From Glutinoglossum americanum (Eukaryota > Ascomycota > Geoglossomycetes > Geoglossales > Geoglossaceae), in assembly GCA_020080175.1 (NCBI GenBank), contig JAGHQL010000001.1, forward strand, positions 248,001 to 312,000: a stretch of DNA of 64,000 nucleotides, written 5' to 3'. The notes under the pieces are model-generated. The model had not been told where the DNA came from and searched no databases. It saw nothing but the letters and a program-made list of their open reading frames with translations. Of the stretch, positions 12,275-24,874 are shown piece by piece. Numbering within the stretch: the stretch's first letter is position 1; every line of letters starts with the position of its first letter. The position numbers and the translations under genes are program-made.

Positions 12275-13196
12275 CTTGGAAATTATCGGCAAGTTGAATG
12301 TTGGCAGGTCATCCGAATAAGAGGGTATCCTGGAATAGAGAAGAGGTCCCAAGGGTTGCAGGACGTTAAATCCCGGCCTGCGAACAGCAGAGCCTCAACC
12401 TTATCCGATGGCTGAAAATTGACCTCTCAAGCTTTTGTGCCTAGGGTTGAACTCGATGTGAAGTAGTATCGACAGATAAGGTTGATGGATAGGCGGGGCG
12501 ACAAGCGTGGGGTTGACTTGCTGTCGTCGACCACTAGCAGTTCCAATATTGGTGGTGTAAGGGGTCGCCCTGCTACGTCTTCTGTGTAGCGTAACGTGCT
12601 CGCCGCGAATTGCTTGGCAAAGCACTCAACTCAGGTATGCGAACGAGGCCAACCACGATGCTCGACTAACTCTAGCGAAGTGCTCTGTGGAGGAGACGTT
12701 GAGCGTCTGTAAGTCAACGGTTGTTGACGCTATCGTTGCTAGGCGATGGAGTCGAACTTCTATGCGGGGCGGGGGCCAATGAGCTGCACGAGCACAAGTA
12801 TTTCCATCGTCACCGATTGGTGATCGCACGTCCCTCCTATTTGATACGAGACAACGCGTCACAGATTAGGGGAGTCTACGGTGGTCCCAAGCTGTGCCGT
12901 GTCCAAACCCTCCAGGTGAGCCAGCGAACCTCCAAGTTCTCAATCCTACCAAACGAAAAAGACCGCTCTAAGAATATTCTACGGCATACATTTAACGCCA
13001 AACACGTAAAGGGAAGAAAAACTTACACCGAATTCAGGATGAAAGAAGGTTTAGAGCTCCTTCCTTACTCTTTGGCCGAAGCCGGGTCATTGGGTCAGGT
13101 GACCGAGAAATGAATATGAAGCTCGGACCATGCGGCTCTCACCTCCAAATTGAATGTTCTTGTCAATCAGCTGTGCTGATGATTACGTAGTATGCG
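12275..13196. promoter_or_regulatory. Shared upstream region of rts1 and tau95
   Basis: About 0.92 kb between two divergent start codons. It should hold both promoters. A 130-codon frame on the plus strand (12721-13113) has no recognisable domain and is probably chance. I see no specific binding site that I would defend. Confidence 0.4.
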
Positions 13197-15276
13197 ATGA
13201 ATTCTGGTAGTGATACGGGGGAGCACCAACCTCTCGGGCAACATACAAGCCCGTGGTATACCGTGCCGTCGAGATCTATTATTTGTGTAGAGCACCCGTT
13301 CATTATAAAAGATGTTGACAAGGGACTCCAAACATTCGGGAACGGCAAGAGCATCGAGCAGGTAGGTAGGAGTATTCATCCTACTTAGATTTTCATGAGT
13401 CTCTCGAAATTTAGGGATTTGTTGGATTTCTCACTTTATCATCTAGCTAGTCAACACTAATGAAGACGGCCGACCAATTGAGGTATACCTCAGGCCTGAT
13501 GACCCGATGTGCAGACCGTTGCTCTCGGAGAATCTCAAAACCAATAACATCCTACTCAAAATAACTGTTCCGAAGATGGTTGGGCGTAAGCGTAAGAGAG
13601 AGCCAAGTAATGAGTCTGACGCAGACCTCGCTGCGATACAGTCCAAAGCACCAGACAGAGCACCGTTGAAAGGTGGTGAGGCCGGCTGCCTGAAACGAAG
13701 CATGCGAGACAATGTGGGTAGATATAAGGTTGAGCCAATCGGCAAAATCAATTACACTCACAGATTTCGAGGTAAGTGTTTTGTATCATATCAGTGTACG
13801 GCAGACGACTAACAAAGACCCAGATCTATCCGATTTCCAGTATGCAACAGTTAACAGCAACTTTATGAAGAAGATGAGAGACTGTGTTCTTGATTATGAT
13901 TGTGAGCTAGCTCCCTAGCACACAACTCGACGGGCTTAAAAATTGATGACCGAATCGATAGATGAGAAATTAAAGGGATTCAAGTTCGACCCCAGCAAGG
14001 GGCCAACACAAAACACGGACCTTATTCCGCCTCCATATTTCGCTCGAACGCATGTTCCGTTCAATTACAAGTATGTCTGTTTCCGAAGTGAAGGACGGCA
14101 TTCCATTGATATTAGACGTGCCTCTTAGCTACCGTCAAAACCCAGCTGTCAGATACACGGTCGATAATGCTGGCCGGCCTATAGTTGTGAACGATCAAGC
14201 GCCGCCAAAAATATCAACACTTATAGTCTCTTCCGACGCTGATGTTATACCGAGCGGCCCACCCAATGATCTGCCTAACCCTGCGACGCTCGACCATGGA
14301 ATTCGGGATACCATCATTCAACTCACAAAATTAATGGAGGAACGCCCCCTTTGGACGCGTCGTGCGCTTTTGAATCGCTTCACCAACCCCGATTACCAGT
14401 ATACTCTAAAACACTCCATTCAGTATGTGGGGTATATGTTCCGCTCTGGGCCTTGGAGAGATACTATTGTAAGATTCGGTATAGACCCACGGTCCGACCC
14501 CAAATACCGCTTTTACCAGAGCATATCCTTCCAGATATATGATCGGCACGACGAGCGACTTAAATACCAACGCCACCTTAAGGGAAAGAGGCGTAACTTA
14601 CAGAGTCACATATTCGATGGCCGACATGTCGAATTAGATGGCAAGGTTTGGCAGGTTTGCGATATCACTGACTCCTTAATAAGGGGGTTAGTAACGGATG
14701 CAAAGAAATTGCGAACCAATTGTGACGTGAGGCCTCCTGCCTCCAATGCCTAGTGATTACCGGTAGCTAACACGACACGACACACAGAAATGGGATGGAT
14801 GGTATACGAATGGCCTCTGGGCAAAAGTCAAGACGATCATGCGAGCCAAGATTAGAGCAATCATTAGGGAAGGCAGGATCCCATCTGACGTTGAGTTTGC
14901 CGAGGTCTTAAAAATGCCAGACGAGTTCGATGATACCTCGCGCACCCATGCACACTTGTCGAGCAACGCCATGCATAAGGACCTCCAGCTCGGAAGTCAA
15001 GCTCGGGCTATGATCGCTCAAAGAGGCGGGGGTGTTTACCCTGCTACCGGCTGTGACGTTCAGCATATTATAGGCAGCAACGAAGGTAACAATATAGGGA
15101 GCGAGACGAGCAAGGATTCCCAGGGCGAAGACGGCGAGCATATCGAAGATGCACGGGTGGCAGAGATGATGCTTGAGCTAAAGCGGATAGGTGGAGAAGA
15201 TGATGCACAATTCGATGACGAGGAAGAAGAGGAAGAAGATTTCGATTTTGACGAGGAAGATGATGAGAGCAATTGA
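13197..15276 (+). CDS. sfc1: TFIIIC subunit tau95 (Sfc1/GTF3C5)
   Basis: A subunit of the TFIIIC tauA subcomplex that binds the A box of tRNA genes and recruits TFIIIB and RNA polymerase III. Six exons (13197-13361, 13447-13771, 13824-13901, 13962-14070, 14129-14726, 14788-15276) give 587 residues. The start follows an in-frame stop three codons upstream. Family features: HTSPWYTVPSRSIICVEHP at the N-terminus (the dimerisation region shared with tau55), VYLRPDDPMCRPL, the HVPFNYNYRQNPAV segment spanning an intron, LMEERPLWTRRALLNRF, and the paired CDITD...CD-KWDGWYTNGLWAKVK near the winged-helix part. It ends in an acidic Glu/Asp tail (about the last 35 residues), as in other tau95 proteins. 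All five introns are GT-AG, 52-85 bp. Confidence 0.93.
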
Positions 15277-15721
15277 AATATTAAAATCATGTCGAATGCT
15301 CCGATATCCAGGCTATAATTTGATTTCTATCAGTAGGCACTCGTACCTACCAATGTCTCTTGTAGAAATCAGATCAGTCAAACTGATGACCGTTCAGGAC
15401 AGCAAAATAGCTTCCGAAAGATAGGTGCTATTCGCCAAAGGGGCTTGTGTTCCTGGCAATCTGTTGCTTTTCTATCTTGACCTGACCTATATGACCGAAT
15501 TGGCACAGAATCGAAACTGAATTAGTAAATCTTCTTGATACAAGTGATAATACAATAGATCGAACGAATTTGTACTATAGCTTCCGGCTTAGCCCATTTA
15601 ATCTGAGATGTTATGGGACATGCCGCTGCGGAAGGTGGTCGGGTGGGCTGACTAAGCCCCCACCTCAATACTTGTAATGCTTTAAGTGCTAGTCAACATT
15701 GTTTGACAACAACCAGACCAG
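15277..15721. promoter_or_regulatory. Intergenic region upstream of ade6
   Basis: About 445 bp holding the 3' UTR of tau95 and the promoter of the FGAM synthase gene. A TGACTAA sequence near 15649 only partly resembles purine or amino-acid control sites, so I do not assign a regulator. Confidence 0.4.
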
Positions 15722-18700
15722 ATGTCCTCGGACGAATATCTCGCATTGCCTGGCTCACCGGCTTATTCAGACTTCCGACTCGCTGCGTTGAAGGAGTCAA
15801 TAAACGCCGTGCTAGTTACAAATGCCATTGCCACTAAGGCAACAGCGGTGAGTGGTATATGGATGTACTATGTGGACGGCACACGCCTTGGATCCAAATC
15901 CTCCCCGGCAAGAAAAATTCTGGAGCAGCTTCTCGGAGCTGACGCTGCCCTTGATGGACGGGATCGCAGTTCGAGAGAGCTTGCAGAAAATGTGGAGTCC
16001 TCGAGGTACCATGCAATACCCTTCCAAATGTTATGATATCTTCCTTCTTTCTTTTCCTCTTTTTGTTACCTGAGCTCTACGCACTGGCATCACGGCTGCT
16101 GGGCAGAGGTGTTTGCGGGGCCTCCCGGTCTCCCGTCTCAGAGTCTTATCTAACTAATATTACTCTAGATCAACACAAAGCCCAGTTTCAAAGCTTTTTT
16201 ATGTTTTGCGACGCGCAGGGACAATTTCACCGTGGAGCTCCAAGGCGACAAGCATTGCGCATGTGTGTGGCTTGAAGGGGTTCGTGAGGCAGATTGAGCG
16301 TGGAATGTTAATATCAATCACCTTCGATCGTCCTTTAGGCAACGAGGAAATCCCATTTTTGGATTTACTCCATGACCGTATGACGCAGGTATGCAAATTA
16401 ACCTAGTACATATAGCAAGCTTAGAGATTATCTTTTCGTCACGCTGGATCTACTCCCAACTCAATTATATTCTTTCCTTTCCGCTGGCGTCGCATGGTGG
16501 GGGTTTTATGCTAACTGAGACTGATTAGACAGTCAGTTTCACAACGCCCTCCCTCCCCATATTGTTTATGGAAAATGCGCCTCAACCAGCGGCGACCGTG
16601 CCTCTCCATGCTCCGGGAGTAAATCCCCATGAAGCACTACAAGAAGCGAACAGGTCGCTTGGCCTTGCCCTCGATAACTTGGAGATCGACTACCTTGTAC
16701 AAGCGTTCTCACCTCTTGGGCCTTGCCCAAGACCCCCTTTCGACATCGAATTGTTTATGTTTGCCCAAGTAAATTCTGAGCACTGTCGACACAAGCAGTT
16801 CAATGCCGAATGGGAAATCGACGGCCTTAGAAAGCCCGGCAGTCTCTTTGACATGATCAGATATACGCACAACAAGAATCCGAGATATACCATAAGTGCG
16901 TATAGCGATAATGCCGCCGTATTACAGGGTGAACTTGCCAGCTTTTGGGCACCCAACTATTCGACCGGCGAATGGATGCAGACAAAGGAACAAGTGCACT
17001 TTGTGGCGAAAGTTGAGACACACAATCACCCTACTGCCGTCTCGCCTTTCCCAGGGGCAGCAACCGGATCAGGAGGCGAAATCCGTGACGAGGGTGCCGT
17101 CGGTAGAGGTTCGAAGCCCAAAGCTGGACTGTCAGGGTTCAGCGTGTCAGATCTACTTATACCCGGACACCGACAACCTTGGGAACTCGATGTAGGGAAG
17201 CCGGCACACATTGCTAGTAGTCTGGATATTATGATCGAAGCACCGATTGGCAGTGCTGCGTTCAACAATGAATTTGGCAGGCCATGTACAGTTGGCTATT
17301 TTCGAACCTTGCTGACAAAGGTGATGGCCGAGGGCAGCACCCAAGAGGACATCAGGGGCTATCACAAACCTATAATGATTGCTGGCGGTGTAGGAACAGT
17401 CAGGCCACAGCACGCGAAAAAACAGTCAAGACTTGTGCATCCTGGAGCGCATGTGATTGTGCTTGGCGGACCGGCGATGCTTATCGGCCTGGGAGGCGGC
17501 GCTGCGTCCAGCATAGCTTCAGGTGAAGGCTCTGCAGAATTGGACTTTGCGAGCGTTCAGAGGGGTAATCCTGAAATGCAGCGGAGAGCGCAAATGGTGA
17601 TCGACACTTGCACAGCGCTGGGTGAGAACAATCCAATCAAATTGATCCACGACGTTGGCGCCGGGGGCTTGTCAAATGCTTTGCCTGAGTTAGTACATGA
17701 TGCTGGATTAGGTGCTGTGTTCGAGCTACGGGAAGTAGAAAACGCAGATAAAAGCATGAGTCCACTTCAGATTTGGTGCTGCGAAGCTCAGGAGAGATAC
17801 GTATTGATTGTTAGTGAGGATGGGCTGAAAACATTCAAAGACATTGCTAACCGCGAAAGATGCGGCTTTTCCGTGGTTGGGCGTGCAGTTGGTGATCCCA
17901 ACGAGGAAAAGAGGCTTATTCTGACCGATAGGGATTCGACAGAGTTCCCAAGACCTATTGATCTTCCAATGTCAACACTCTTCGGAAAACCTCCTAAGCT
18001 ATCTAAGGTAGTTAATTCGAGAAGGCTGAAATTGCCAAAATTCGATAGCCGCTTGGCCACCTATATCCCACAAACGCCTGACGCTAGGGTTTTGGAAGAA
18101 GCTGTGGACAGAGTCTTGGCACTTCCATCCGTCGGGTCAAAGTCATTCCTAATCACGATAGGAGATCGAACCGTTGGTGGACTAACGGCCAGAGACCAGA
18201 TGGTCGGGCCATGGCAAGTCCCGGTTTCCGATGTTTCTGTCACGGCAACTTCCCTTCTCCCAGGAATCAAAACCGGGGAAGCCGTGGCCTTAGGGGAGAG
18301 GCCAACATTGGCTCTAATTTCTGCAGCCGCATCTGCTCGCATGGCTGTTGCCGAATCTTTGACGAACATTGCGGCAGCAGACATTCTTGGTGGTCTGGAA
18401 CGTGTTCGTCTTAGTGCGAACTGGATGGCTGCTGGTAGTCACCCAGGAGAAGGAGCAGCGTTGTATGAGGCCGTCGAAGCCATCGCTATAGGTCTCTGCC
18501 CGCAACTCGGAGTTAGCATTCCAGTAGGCAAGGACTCAATGTCCATGAAGATGAGGTGGCCGGATCCGCAATCGAAAGAGCCAAAAGAAGTAATAGCCCC
18601 CCTTTCACTCGTGATATCTGCTTTTTCCCCGGTTGCAGAGATCGGAGGGACATGGACTCCCGCATTACGAAGACTCGAAGATGTCGGGGAGACCGTGATA

Positions 18701-20170
18701 CTATTCGTTGATCTTGCTGAAGCAAGGCAAGCTTTAGGTGGATCTGCTCTTGCTCAGGTATTTGGCAAGGTTGGGGATGAAGCACCAGACGTACATAATG
18801 TGGGACTTCTAAAGGATTTCTTTGACGCCATTCAACAATTGCATGAGTCCGGTATCGTCCTGGCATATCACGACCGATCCGACGGTGGCCTTTTCACCAC
18901 TTTAGTTGAGATGATGTTTGCCGGGCGGGTCGGCCTCGAAATCATGTTGGATGGCATTGCCCGGAGTGTCCATACTAGTGATATCGTGGAAGCCCTATTC
19001 AATGAAGAGCTAGGTGCCGTCTTTCAGGTACGGAAGAGAGACGAAATTGAATTCCACAGGTGTTTTGCTACGTGCGGGCCCCCGCCTGGCCTAATAAAGA
19101 GGATCGGGAGAGTTCCTGCCATCAAGAAACAGGAGATCACAATAAGGCAAGGCCTAAGCCTTGTCTATAAGGCGAGCAGAAGTTATCTTCAACAGAGATG
19201 GACATTCACTTCTCATCAACTCCAGCGACTTCGCGATAACCCTGCCTGTGCAGACTCAGAATATACCAACATCTCTGATGGCGGTGACCCTGGCCTATTT
19301 TACAAGCTTACCTTCAACCCGAAAGACAACGTGCTCCCCTTATCCGCCACTTTTGCATCCACATTCACACGCAAACCTCGTGTTGCTATCCTCCGCGAGC
19401 AAGGAGTCAATGGCCATGCTGAAATGGCCTTTGCATTCCATGTTGCCGGCTTCTCTGCCATCGATGTTCATATGACTGACATCATCTCTGGCCGTGTTTC
19501 TCTCGCTTCATTTGTTGGCCTCGCAGCTTGTGGCGGATTTTCCTACGGTGACGTCCTTGGCGCTGGACAAGGCTGGGCCAAATCTGTGCTTTTACATGGA
19601 GATACCCGAGAGGAGTTCCGCCGCTTCTTTGAGGAAAGAAAGGACACCTTTGCTCTGGGAGTGTGCAATGGTTGTCAGTTTCTCAGTCGGCTAAAGAGCT
19701 TGATACCTGGAGCAGAGGCTTGGCCAATATTTGGACGCAATGAAAGTGAGCAATACGAGGCTAGGGTTTGTATGATAGAGGTGATAGACCAATCTTCGTC
19801 GCCGTCGGTTTTCCTTCATGGCATGAAGGGGTCAAAATTCCCGATTGCCGTCGCGCACGGCGAAGGTCGTGCTATGTTCACACGACCCGAAGACAAAGAC
19901 GCACTTACTCGGGACAACCTTATCGCCTTGCGATATGTGGATAATTACGGCGAGCCAACAGAACGATACCCATATAACCCCAACGGATCTCCTGAAGGCA
20001 TTACAGGCGTGCGTACAGCAGACGGAAGGGTTCTTGCATTAATGCCGCATCCAGAACGAACGGTCCTGAAAGAGGTGGGAAGTTGGATACCCAAGGAGCA
20101 GGCCGAGGAGTGGGGGGAGTTTGGTCCATGGGTAAGGATGTTCAAAAGTGCTAGGAGGTGGGTTGGATGA
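15722..20170 (+). CDS. ade6: Phosphoribosylformylglycinamidine synthase
   Basis: The fourth step of de novo purine synthesis: FGAR + glutamine + ATP to FGAM, in the cytosol. Three exons (15722-16005, 16169-16388, 16529-20170) give 1381 residues, the size of the single-chain eukaryotic PurL. The N-terminus has [20 protein letters not shown] and, across the first intron, [20 protein letters not shown]. The linker and ATP-binding domains follow ([73 protein letters not shown]-like [15 protein letters not shown]). The C-terminal class I glutaminase carries [12 protein letters not shown] with the nucleophile Cys near residue 1213 and [14 protein letters not shown] near 1340. The first intron (163 bp) has a poor donor, GTACCA, but is the only junction I found that restores the conserved N-terminus in phase. 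Confidence 0.96.
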
Positions 20171-20722
20171 GTGAGGGAACCGCACAAATGTGATAGACCC
20201 TTGACCTCGAGTCGCAATCTCGTTCTAGACCATTGAGAACCCGGGTTAGAAATTCTGGATGTTGCAATTGCTGGTTGAAGATTGAGTCCAACATCTCGAA
20301 TAGACATTCTAGAAATTAATCCGTAAATTATGCATTATATCAACAATCCTTTATCCTTTTCACCCTTTCACGCCACCCTATTGTTACCACGCGAGCAATC
20401 GGCAATAGGAGAAAGATACCGTAAAAACGTACATCAGAGCTAATGAAGACAAGGTCGAGCAATTCAATCATGAAAAGATAAAAGATCTACAGAGAATAAA
20501 GTGCGCCAAAAAGGTAATACGGTCAGGCATGCTAAACCCCTCCCGGAAAAAGAGGGTTATACACAAATAGGCACAATTCTGCTCGACACTCCAGACACAT
20601 TCATGACCGGTCTCCAAATCCCATGCACTCACATTACCGTTGGCCCCTAATCCTAATTCCATCACAGAACCCTATGCGGCCTAGTTCAAGGCGCCCCTCA
20701 AGTCAATATCTTAAGCTTTAAC
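20171..20722. other. Intergenic region between convergent genes
   Basis: About 550 bp of AT-rich sequence between the stop codons of ade6 and the elongase gene, presumably the two 3' UTRs. No other feature seen. Confidence 0.5.
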
Positions 20723-21981
20723 TTATGCCTTGCGGGATCGGGTGACTGGCCCATTTGGGCTTCTACTCCTGCCCGTCGCATGCGTACTTCCGTTCGCAAC
20801 CCCGTTCGCGGTCCCGTTCGCGGTTCCATTTGCGGTCCCTTTTGGAGCCCCACCTGCAGTGCCATTTGCAGTCCCATTGGCCTTCAGTACGCCATTACCG
20901 TATGCATGGCCATTAGCGAGGGCCTTTGCCTCGACCTTTCGTCCTTTGCCAGACTTCTTATAGGTGGCAAGGTAAAATGAAATGAAGAGCAAAAGATACG
21001 AGCTAAGTATGCCCATTCCAGAAAATGCGGCAAACTCTTCACCAGCACACTTGCCAGCATTCGGCATCCATTGGAAGTAGGTGCTTGTGAAGTAGGTGTA
21101 AGACGCGAAGTAGACGAAACCTATGGCAATCCATTAGCTAGGCTGTAACTTTAGATCTCGACTCAAGTGGGAAGAGAAGGCAGTACCGAGATCAATGATG
21201 AATTGAGCGATCTGTAAGCGGGTAATCCATTCCTTCCACCAGACGCGAATCCCTCTCGAACTCAAGAAGTAATACCAGTACATTACTACGTGTACCAACA
21301 GGTTGAGTGTAATCGGAACCCAAGAGACAGAGGTGAGCCCTATGAGTTGAGTATAGCACAACAATGCCGTGGCTCCGTGGTGATAGCAATGCAAGAAAGC
21401 TAGATTCTCGTAAGTAGTTGATTAAGGATTGTAGGCACTGCATGACTTACTGAGAGGCTTCTTCTTGAGAACCAGAAATACGGTATCGATCAACTCAACG
21501 TATTTCGTGAGGTAGTTAAGCTACTGGAAGTCAACACCTCAAACTCTCTGGTTCTACAAGGCGGTCATACGTAGTATAAGATCACCAACTCCTTCGTCCA
21601 CCCACCATCTCGGTGGCATATGGCATAAAAAGTCCCGTGCCTCCAAAGCGTTGGCACAAGCTGTTCCATGAACAGCGCCAACAGAGCTCCACTGATAAAC
21701 GTGAGGTATACATTGTGGATTTGAAAAAGAGCATTCAGTTTCAGCGGCTTTCGATTTCGCATGAACTCTCGGCCACCAAGAACGACAATGTAATACGACA
21801 CAATCATGGCCGCGGTTTCGGGAAATGTAGACATGGGTGTCATTCCCTGCACGAACCTGAAGTCCTGTGGGGAGTAACCTTTCACTGAAGAAAAGGCCTT
21901 GTCGAAAATCGGCCAAAGCTCAATCCCGAAGGGCCGGTCAATTGTCGGCAGAGGGAGCGATTTGAGTAGATCAGAAGCCAT
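20723..21981 (-). CDS. ELO-family very-long-chain fatty acid elongase
   Basis: A multi-pass ER membrane condensing enzyme (3-ketoacyl-CoA synthase) that extends fatty acyl-CoA with malonyl-CoA, feeding sphingolipids. Four exons (21571-21981, 21451-21520, 21187-21399, 20723-21120) give 363 residues. Diagnostic motifs are [18 protein letters not shown], the histidine box HCYHH at 164-168 (assembled across an intron), [12 protein letters not shown] and [10 protein letters not shown]. The introns are 50, 51 and 66 bp. After the last membrane segment ([19 protein letters not shown]) the protein has an unusual tail of Ala-Asn-Gly-Thr repeats ending in Arg/Lys. Whether it matches yeast Elo2 or Elo3 cannot be decided. 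It is divergent from cox6, with 684 bp between starts. Confidence 0.94.
20788..20884 (-). repeat. 12-bp coding repeat (Ala-Asn-Gly-Thr) in the elongase tail
   Basis: Imperfect tandem copies of a 12-nt unit that encodes A-N-G-T or close variants ([12 protein letters not shown]), eight or nine copies, in frame in the elongase C-terminus. Confidence 0.85.
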
Positions 21982-22665
21982 CTTGTTGACCCGCCGCGAA
22001 ATCTCGGAGGATTAGGATCTAAGTCTTTTGCGAAAGAGTGAGAAAGTTATTTGGCGGAACAACTGGAGATCTAGTGCAAAAGAAAAAAGGCCGCCGATGA
22101 AAAAACCCGTAGCAGTCTGGACTTGATCAAAAGAGTGACAAGAAGGGAACAGAACGACCCGATGTCAAGAATTAGACATGCATTAGGATAGCAGAGTGTT
22201 AAAGGGGATGAAGCCGGTTGAGGTTGTGGAAGCTTCGGATATGTTGAGAAAAAAATAATGCCGAGAAAAAAGAAAGGGGGACGCTCATCCCGAGAGACAC
22301 ATGTGAATTGCACGGGTGATGAGACCACGTTCACCGTTTCTGCTCAAAATCAGCATGCACACAAATGTTCGCTGTAACGACCCAATTCACATTATACATA
22401 ATCCCCGTCATTATCGGTGGAACTTATTGGTATTCTATATTGATTATTGTTTGCATGGAAAATCCCGTGATGCGTCATGCTCAACGGGACTAGGTATTCG
22501 CACCTCATGCCTCAAAATACTGATAACTCGGGACTCAACCAACCACAGCGGTCGTGATTGATTGATTCCTTTTCCCCTTCCGACTCGGAACGTCAATCCT
22601 TTGCAGAGTACTTATCTGGGCCAGCCTTCTCAGACTATTGAAGCTTACCAGCACCACCTTTCCTA
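21982..22665. promoter_or_regulatory. Shared upstream region of elongase and cox6
   Basis: About 0.68 kb between divergent start codons, presumably both promoters. It contains purine-rich stretches near 22240-22290. No specific site is assigned. Confidence 0.4.
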
Positions 22666-23466
22666 ATGTCGTCCTTACCTCTTCTCCGTTTCGCTGCTCG
22701 CTCGTCCGGCTCCGCCTTTCTCAGGTCCTCCTACACCGTCCGTCGTATGCCAGTTGTCTCGTCTGCGTCCAGCTCGGCAGTCGTTGTACCTACCTTCGGT
22801 GTCGCGTATGGCAGCAACTTCAGCACAAGTGTAAGGAAACAGTCAGATGATGCGCATGCTGAAGAGAGCTTCGAAGAATTTAGTGCAAGGTATATATCAG
22901 CCTTTTTCCCACTTTAATATGCAATTGGCCTCTTGTGCGACGCCAGATGGAACTTCTGAGGCTTTTTCTCGGCTGCCGCACAACTTCGAAAATTTATCAC
23001 AGGGATCCTGACCAGTGTGCCACAGATATGAGAAGGAATTCGAGAACGTCCAAGACGTATTTGAACTTCAGGTACGGATTGCCTACCTCGACCGACTAGC
23101 CAACCCTCTGGTACGAAATCACCCAGCTAATACTGACTCTCATAGCGGAACCTCAATAACGCATTTGCCTACGATCTCGTACCTTCTCCATCAGTAATCA
23201 CGGCCGCTCTGAAGGCCGCACGGAGAGTAAACGACTTCCCCACGGCAGTCCGGATTTTTGAAGGTTTGTCAGATCCCATTCCAGTACCCATATCTAACCT
23301 GCCGTGACCTTTTGACCTCATACTGACATAGCGCCAATTAACTACAGGCATCAAAGCCAAGGTCGAGAACAAGGGGCAGTATGAGGAATATCTGACAGAG
23401 CTGAAAGACTTGCGAGAAGAACTTGGTATCAGCCTGAAGGAAGATTTGTATCCTGGGGAACAATAG
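22666..23466 (+). CDS. COX6: Cytochrome c oxidase subunit 6 (animal Cox5A homologue)
   Basis: A nuclear-encoded structural and regulatory subunit of respiratory complex IV on the matrix side of the inner mitochondrial membrane. Four exons (22666-22889, 23026-23071, 23146-23263, 23348-23466) give 168 residues with consistent phases. The first 60 residues form a mitochondrial presequence, rich in Ser, Arg and Ala with no acidic residue. The mature part matches the family almost word for word: FEEFSARYEKEFENVQDVFE, then RNLNNAFAYDLVPSPSVITA, KAARRVNDFPTAVRIFEGIK and YEEYLTELKDLREELGI. The exon of only 46 bp is supported by this alignment. Introns are 136, 74 and 84 bp. Confidence 0.96.
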
Positions 23467-24166
23467 CCGAACTCGCGGCTCGGAGGTCGATCATGTTATG
23501 ATAGGGGTTTCCTTCGAGTGTGGTCAAGTCCCGGGGGTGTTTGTTGATGTATCCTTTACAAAAGTCGACGAGACGTCCGGACGGTGGGGCGATATCAGGT
23601 GGTCGTGACAGCCTCGTGGCGCCTGATGTCCCAGTGATTCGTGGGAGGGCTAATTCTCGTCGATGACATGTGCGTGTGCTGGCGGTCACTGCCGACAGAT
23701 CCTACCCGCTTGGTGTGTGTTGCAAAGATAATGTGTACATTTTTTTCAAGGCTTTGCAGTGCACATTCTGATATCGGCTGGTCCCGAACCCACGACTCGC
23801 TTTCCATATTGCACATCTCATTGTTAACAGCAAGGCATCGCATTCATATTATCTCAAGTAGAAATTTAGGAGAGCACCAAGAGATACAAGAGTTTGACCT
23901 ACGAATTTGTGGTTGGGATAAATAGTAATTATTCACCGTCATAGCTATATAGCAAACGGCAAGCAGGCGCAAGGTCCGATTCAGAACAGGCCAGTGCTAC
24001 GTAGTAAAATAATACAGGAGATTAAGACCTCGAGTTCCCCTTTTTTTGGGCAAATGGGGCATGGGTAAAAGAAATCCCGCATTGTTACCCGGCTACGGTA
24101 AATATCTAAGAAATAAAAAAAAATTGTTCACCGAAGCTTATCCCATCGACGCACATCCCTAGACCC
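23467..24166. other. Intergenic region between cox6 and tim22
   Basis: About 0.7 kb with the cox6 3' UTR and the tim22 promoter. Small overlapping frames on both strands (23429-23925) show no domain and are taken as chance. Confidence 0.5.
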
Positions 24167-24874
24167 ATGAATTTCCCCAACGGTAGCAGAGGCCCCGGCT
24201 TTGGTGGGCTTGGTATGGGAGGAGGTGGAGGTGGTGGCGGCATGACGCCAGAGCAGCAGCAGCAGATGATCGAGAAGAATGTATGCTCTACTATGAAACC
24301 CTGACACCAGGGAGAGTTTAATGAATGATGCCCGCTAAGACAATCTATTGAATTCATGCAGATGCGCACTGCAATGGAGTCATGCCTTGCTAAAGTTGTC
24401 ATCGCTGGTGGAATGGGCTTTGCCCTCGGAGGCGCATTCGGGCTTTTCATGTCTTCTGTAAGCTCTTCATCTTCAGATCGCCAACCCGGAGACTCAAACA
24501 ACGGTGGCTAAGTAACTAATACTTACGTTAAACTGCAGATGTCTTATGATACTCCTATGTCCGCCCAGGGCTCTCAGCTCGCAGACCTCCCCATGCGCGA
24601 GCAGCTACGACGGGGCTTCAAGGACATGGGCTCCCGTTCCTTCAGTTCTGCCAAAAACTTTGCCATTGTGGGTGCAGTATTTAGTGGAACCGAATGTGTG
24701 ATTGAAGGGTACCGAGCGAAGAACGATCTCACGAACGGTGTGGTGGCTGGGTGTATCACCGGCGGTGTGTTGGCGGCAAAGGCTGGGCCACAGGCAGCAG
24801 CTGTGGGATGTGCAGGGTTTGCGGCATTTAGCGCTGCTATTGACTACTATCTACGAATGCCATCGGACCATTAG
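24167..24874 (+). CDS. tim22: Mitochondrial carrier translocase subunit Tim22
   Basis: The channel subunit of the TIM22 complex, which inserts multi-pass carrier proteins into the inner mitochondrial membrane. Three exons (24167-24280, 24362-24457, 24539-24874) give 181 residues, the usual size. The N-terminus is a Gly-rich linker ([15 protein letters not shown]) followed by MTPEQQQQ. The Tim17/22/23 domain has [20 protein letters not shown] with the conserved Cys and glycine-zipper spacing, [40 protein letters not shown] and [20 protein letters not shown]: four hydrophobic segments. Introns are 81 bp each. The start is the first ATG of the Gly-rich segment; no better upstream ATG is seen. 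Confidence 0.95.

Noticed and set aside
12721-13113. 130-codon plus-strand frame between rts1 and tau95
   Set aside because: No recognisable domain and sits in a divergent promoter; opens with TTG rather than ATG.
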